From Leptolyngbya sp. SIO4C1 (GTDB lineage Bacteria > Cyanobacteriota > Cyanobacteriia > Phormidesmidales > Phormidesmidaceae), in contig JAAHIA010000332.1 of NCBI GenBank assembly GCA_010671975.1, positions 1-5,639 on the forward strand: DNA of 5,639 nucleotides, written 5' to 3'. Shown here in pieces: positions 4,682 through 5,639 of the stretch. Positions within the stretch are counted from its first letter, which is position 1. The number at the start of each line of letters is the position of its first letter. A program made the position numbers and the translations under genes. The notes under the pieces are model-generated. The model was not told the origin of the DNA and made no database searches. It saw only the letters and a program-made list of their open reading frames with translations.

Positions 4682-5422
4682 ATGACAGTTCAAATGCCTG
4701 ATCAAGAAGCGGTTCGCCTTGAGGCACTCAGGCAGTACCAAATTCTCGATACGCCTACCGAGCAGACTTACGATGACATTACCGCGCTGGCTGCGTTTAT
4801 TTGCGATGTCCCGATTGCGCTGATCAGCTTAGTTGATGAGGACCGGCAGTGGTTTAAATCTAGAGTGGGTTTAGAGGTGAGCGAAACCAGCCGCGACGTT
4901 TCCTTTTGCGCACATGCGATTTTGCAAAGAAATACGATGGTGGTGCAGGACGCTCTGTACGATCAGCGGTTTGTGGATAATCCGCTGGTCACCTGTGCGC
5001 CCGGCATTCGCTTCTATGCAGGTGTGCCGCTGGTCACCCCGACAGGACAGCCGCTAGGAACACTCTGTGTGATCGATCGGCGGCCCCGCGAGCTATCAAA
5101 GACTCAAATCAGAACGCTAGAGGCGCTGGCTCGCCAGGTCGTCACCCAGCTAGAGCTGCAGCGCGTGTCGTCTCAGCTAGCAGATGCCTTAGACAAAATC
5201 AAGCTGATGGCAGGGCTGATTCCGATTTGCTCTTATTGCAAGGGTATCCGCAATGACGAAGGCTACTGGTCAACGGTTGAGAAGTTTATCGAGCAGCATG
5301 CAGATGTGGAGTTTACCCATGGCGTTTGCGATCGCTGCATGCAGCGGCATTTTCCAGAAGTCGCCGAAGTGTTGCTGACGCAAGCTATAGAGCCGGAGCC
5401 GGCGAGCGAGGCTGAAAACTAG
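4682..5422 (+). CDS. GAF-domain sensor protein with C-terminal four-Cys motif
   Basis: This protein has 246 residues. Residues about 10-160 form a GAF domain of the stand-alone/sensor-kinase type. Hallmarks are LRQYQILDTP (16-25), ALISLVDEDRQWFKS (46-60), SFCAHAI (74-80), IRFYAGVPL (109-117) and GTLCVID (126-132). A helical, probably coiled-coil stretch (ELQRVSSQLADALDKIKLM, 158-176) leads to a compact module at 177-227: PICSYC (C183, C186), GYW (194-196), then CDRC (C216, C219) and His223. This Cys tail is found, from memory, at the end of many cyanobacterial GAF, PAS and response-regulator proteins; two CxxC pairs suggest a zinc site. No kinase, GGDEF or DNA-binding domain follows, so it probably works through a partner. 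The ligand is unknown; the GAF Cys76 does not by itself show chromophore binding. ATG 4682 has only a weak ribosome binding site; Met5 is an alternative. Confidence 0.9.
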   Translation: MTVQMPDQEAVRLEALRQYQILDTPTEQTYDDITALAAFICDVPIALISLVDEDRQWFKSRVGLEVSETSRDVSFCAHAILQRNTMVVQDALYDQRFVDNPLVTCAPGIRFYAGVPLVTPTGQPLGTLCVIDRRPRELSKTQIRTLEALARQVVTQLELQRVSSQLADALDKIKLMAGLIPICSYCKGIRNDEGYWSTVEKFIEQHADVEFTHGVCDRCMQRHFPEVAEVLLTQAIEPEPASEAEN

Positions 5423-5461
5423 CTAATTCAGCGAATATTTGCGGATTCCAGCCAATTGATC

Positions 5462-5492
5462 TTGAGGCGCCCAAACTCTCCCAACCTATAAT
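5462..5492 (+). promoter_or_regulatory. Candidate promoter for the permease gene
   Basis: TATAAT (5487-5492) is a perfect -10 box. TTGAGG (5462-5467), a four-of-six -35 match, lies 19 bases before it, slightly long. The predicted RNA start near 5499 would leave a leader of about 60 bases containing the hairpin at 5516-5536. Overlapping near-direct repeats GCTTATGCAT and GCTTATGTAT lie at about 5493-5514. Confidence 0.45.
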
Positions 5493-5515
5493 GCTTATGC
5501 ATAGGCTTATGTATC

Positions 5516-5536
5516 GAGCCCTCAGGCTGAGGGCTC
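5516..5536 (+). terminator. Perfect 9-bp hairpin after the GAF gene
   Basis: GAGCCCTCA (5516-5524) and TGAGGGCTC (5528-5536) flank the loop GGC. It may end the GAF transcript, 94 bases after its stop codon, or be a leader structure of the downstream permease gene, since it lies between the TATAAT at 5487 and the AGGGG at 5544. There is no T tract, so the terminator label is tentative. Confidence 0.45.
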
Positions 5537-5557
5537 AAGGGTCAGGGGTGTCGTTCG

Positions 5558-5639
5558 TTGGTTTCACTCGCTCGCAAGAATCTACTGAAAGATCTGCCGC
5601 GCTTTTTGGTGGCGCAGGCGGGCATCATGTTTGCAGTCA
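5558..5639 (+). CDS. Start of a DevC/FtsX-like ABC transporter permease, cut by window edge
   Basis: The last 82 bases encode 27 codons of an open frame: a start, then VSLARKNLLKDLPRF and LVAQAGIMFAV. The pattern of a short basic amphipathic start (ARKNLL-D-PR) followed by the first membrane helix is typical, from memory, of cyanobacterial FtsX/MacB-type ABC permeases including DevC homologues, which export glycolipids or other envelope compounds with DevB- and DevA-like partners. The start is TTG at 5558: the in-frame stop TGA is at 5528-5530, no ATG or GTG lies between, and AGGGG (5544-5548) is 9 bases before it. With so little sequence the substrate and exact family remain open. Confidence 0.6.
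   Translation, partial: MVSLARKNLLKDLPRFLVAQAGIMFAV

Overview
This window looks cyanobacterial. The octamer GCGATCGC (the HIP1 repeat) occurs eight times in 5.6 kb, at about 373, 1316, 1453, 3122, 3135, 4377, 4488 and 5328, where chance predicts about 0.1. Several encoded proteins also have a cyanobacterial flavour: a GAF protein ending in a Cys-rich PICSYC module, a CrtX/MGT-like glycosyltransferase and a DevC/FtsX-like permease start. The genus cannot be told from the sequence alone.

Layout. (1) Positions 1-620, minus strand: the first 206 codons of a TIR-domain protein. The window edge cuts its 3' part, so an ordinary closed-frame search misses it. (2) 621-858: a spacer with a GC-rich imperfect inverted repeat. 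(3) 859-1368, minus: a small multi-pass membrane protein of unknown function. (4) 1369-1512: the divergent spacer, with a likely promoter for the next gene. (5) 1513-2091, plus: a TetR-family repressor. (6) 2092-2279: a regulatory region with two palindromes built on ACTTAC/GTAAGT and a run of AAGT tetramers, the likely TetR operators. (7) 2280-2663: a four-helix membrane protein made of two similar halves, SPW-like. (8) 2715-3023: a small secreted protein carrying repeated Gly-Thr-Gly-Asn-Lys motifs. (9) 3024-3248: a 9-bp triple repeat and a perfect 12-bp hairpin made of two HIP1 sites. (10) 3249-4541: a GT1-family glycosyltransferase. (11) 4682-5422: a GAF protein with a C-terminal four-cysteine motif. 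(12) 5423-5639: a promoter-like sequence, a 9-bp hairpin and the first 27 codons of an ABC-transporter permease that runs off the right edge.

How the parts fit. The clearest working unit is 1513-3023. The repressor's own leader carries a half copy of the sequence that forms the palindromes upstream of the membrane and secreted protein genes. This suggests a self-contained, ligand-inducible envelope module in which the TetR protein represses itself and the two genes downstream. The TIR protein keeps the Trp-x-x-x-Glu motif of NAD-cleaving TIR domains, and its post-TIR region resembles cyanobacterial TIR proteins that carry a CHAT protease-like domain. It is therefore a candidate cell-death or phage-defence effector, but the deciding part lies outside the window. 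The glycosyltransferase, GAF protein and permease look like separate transcription units.
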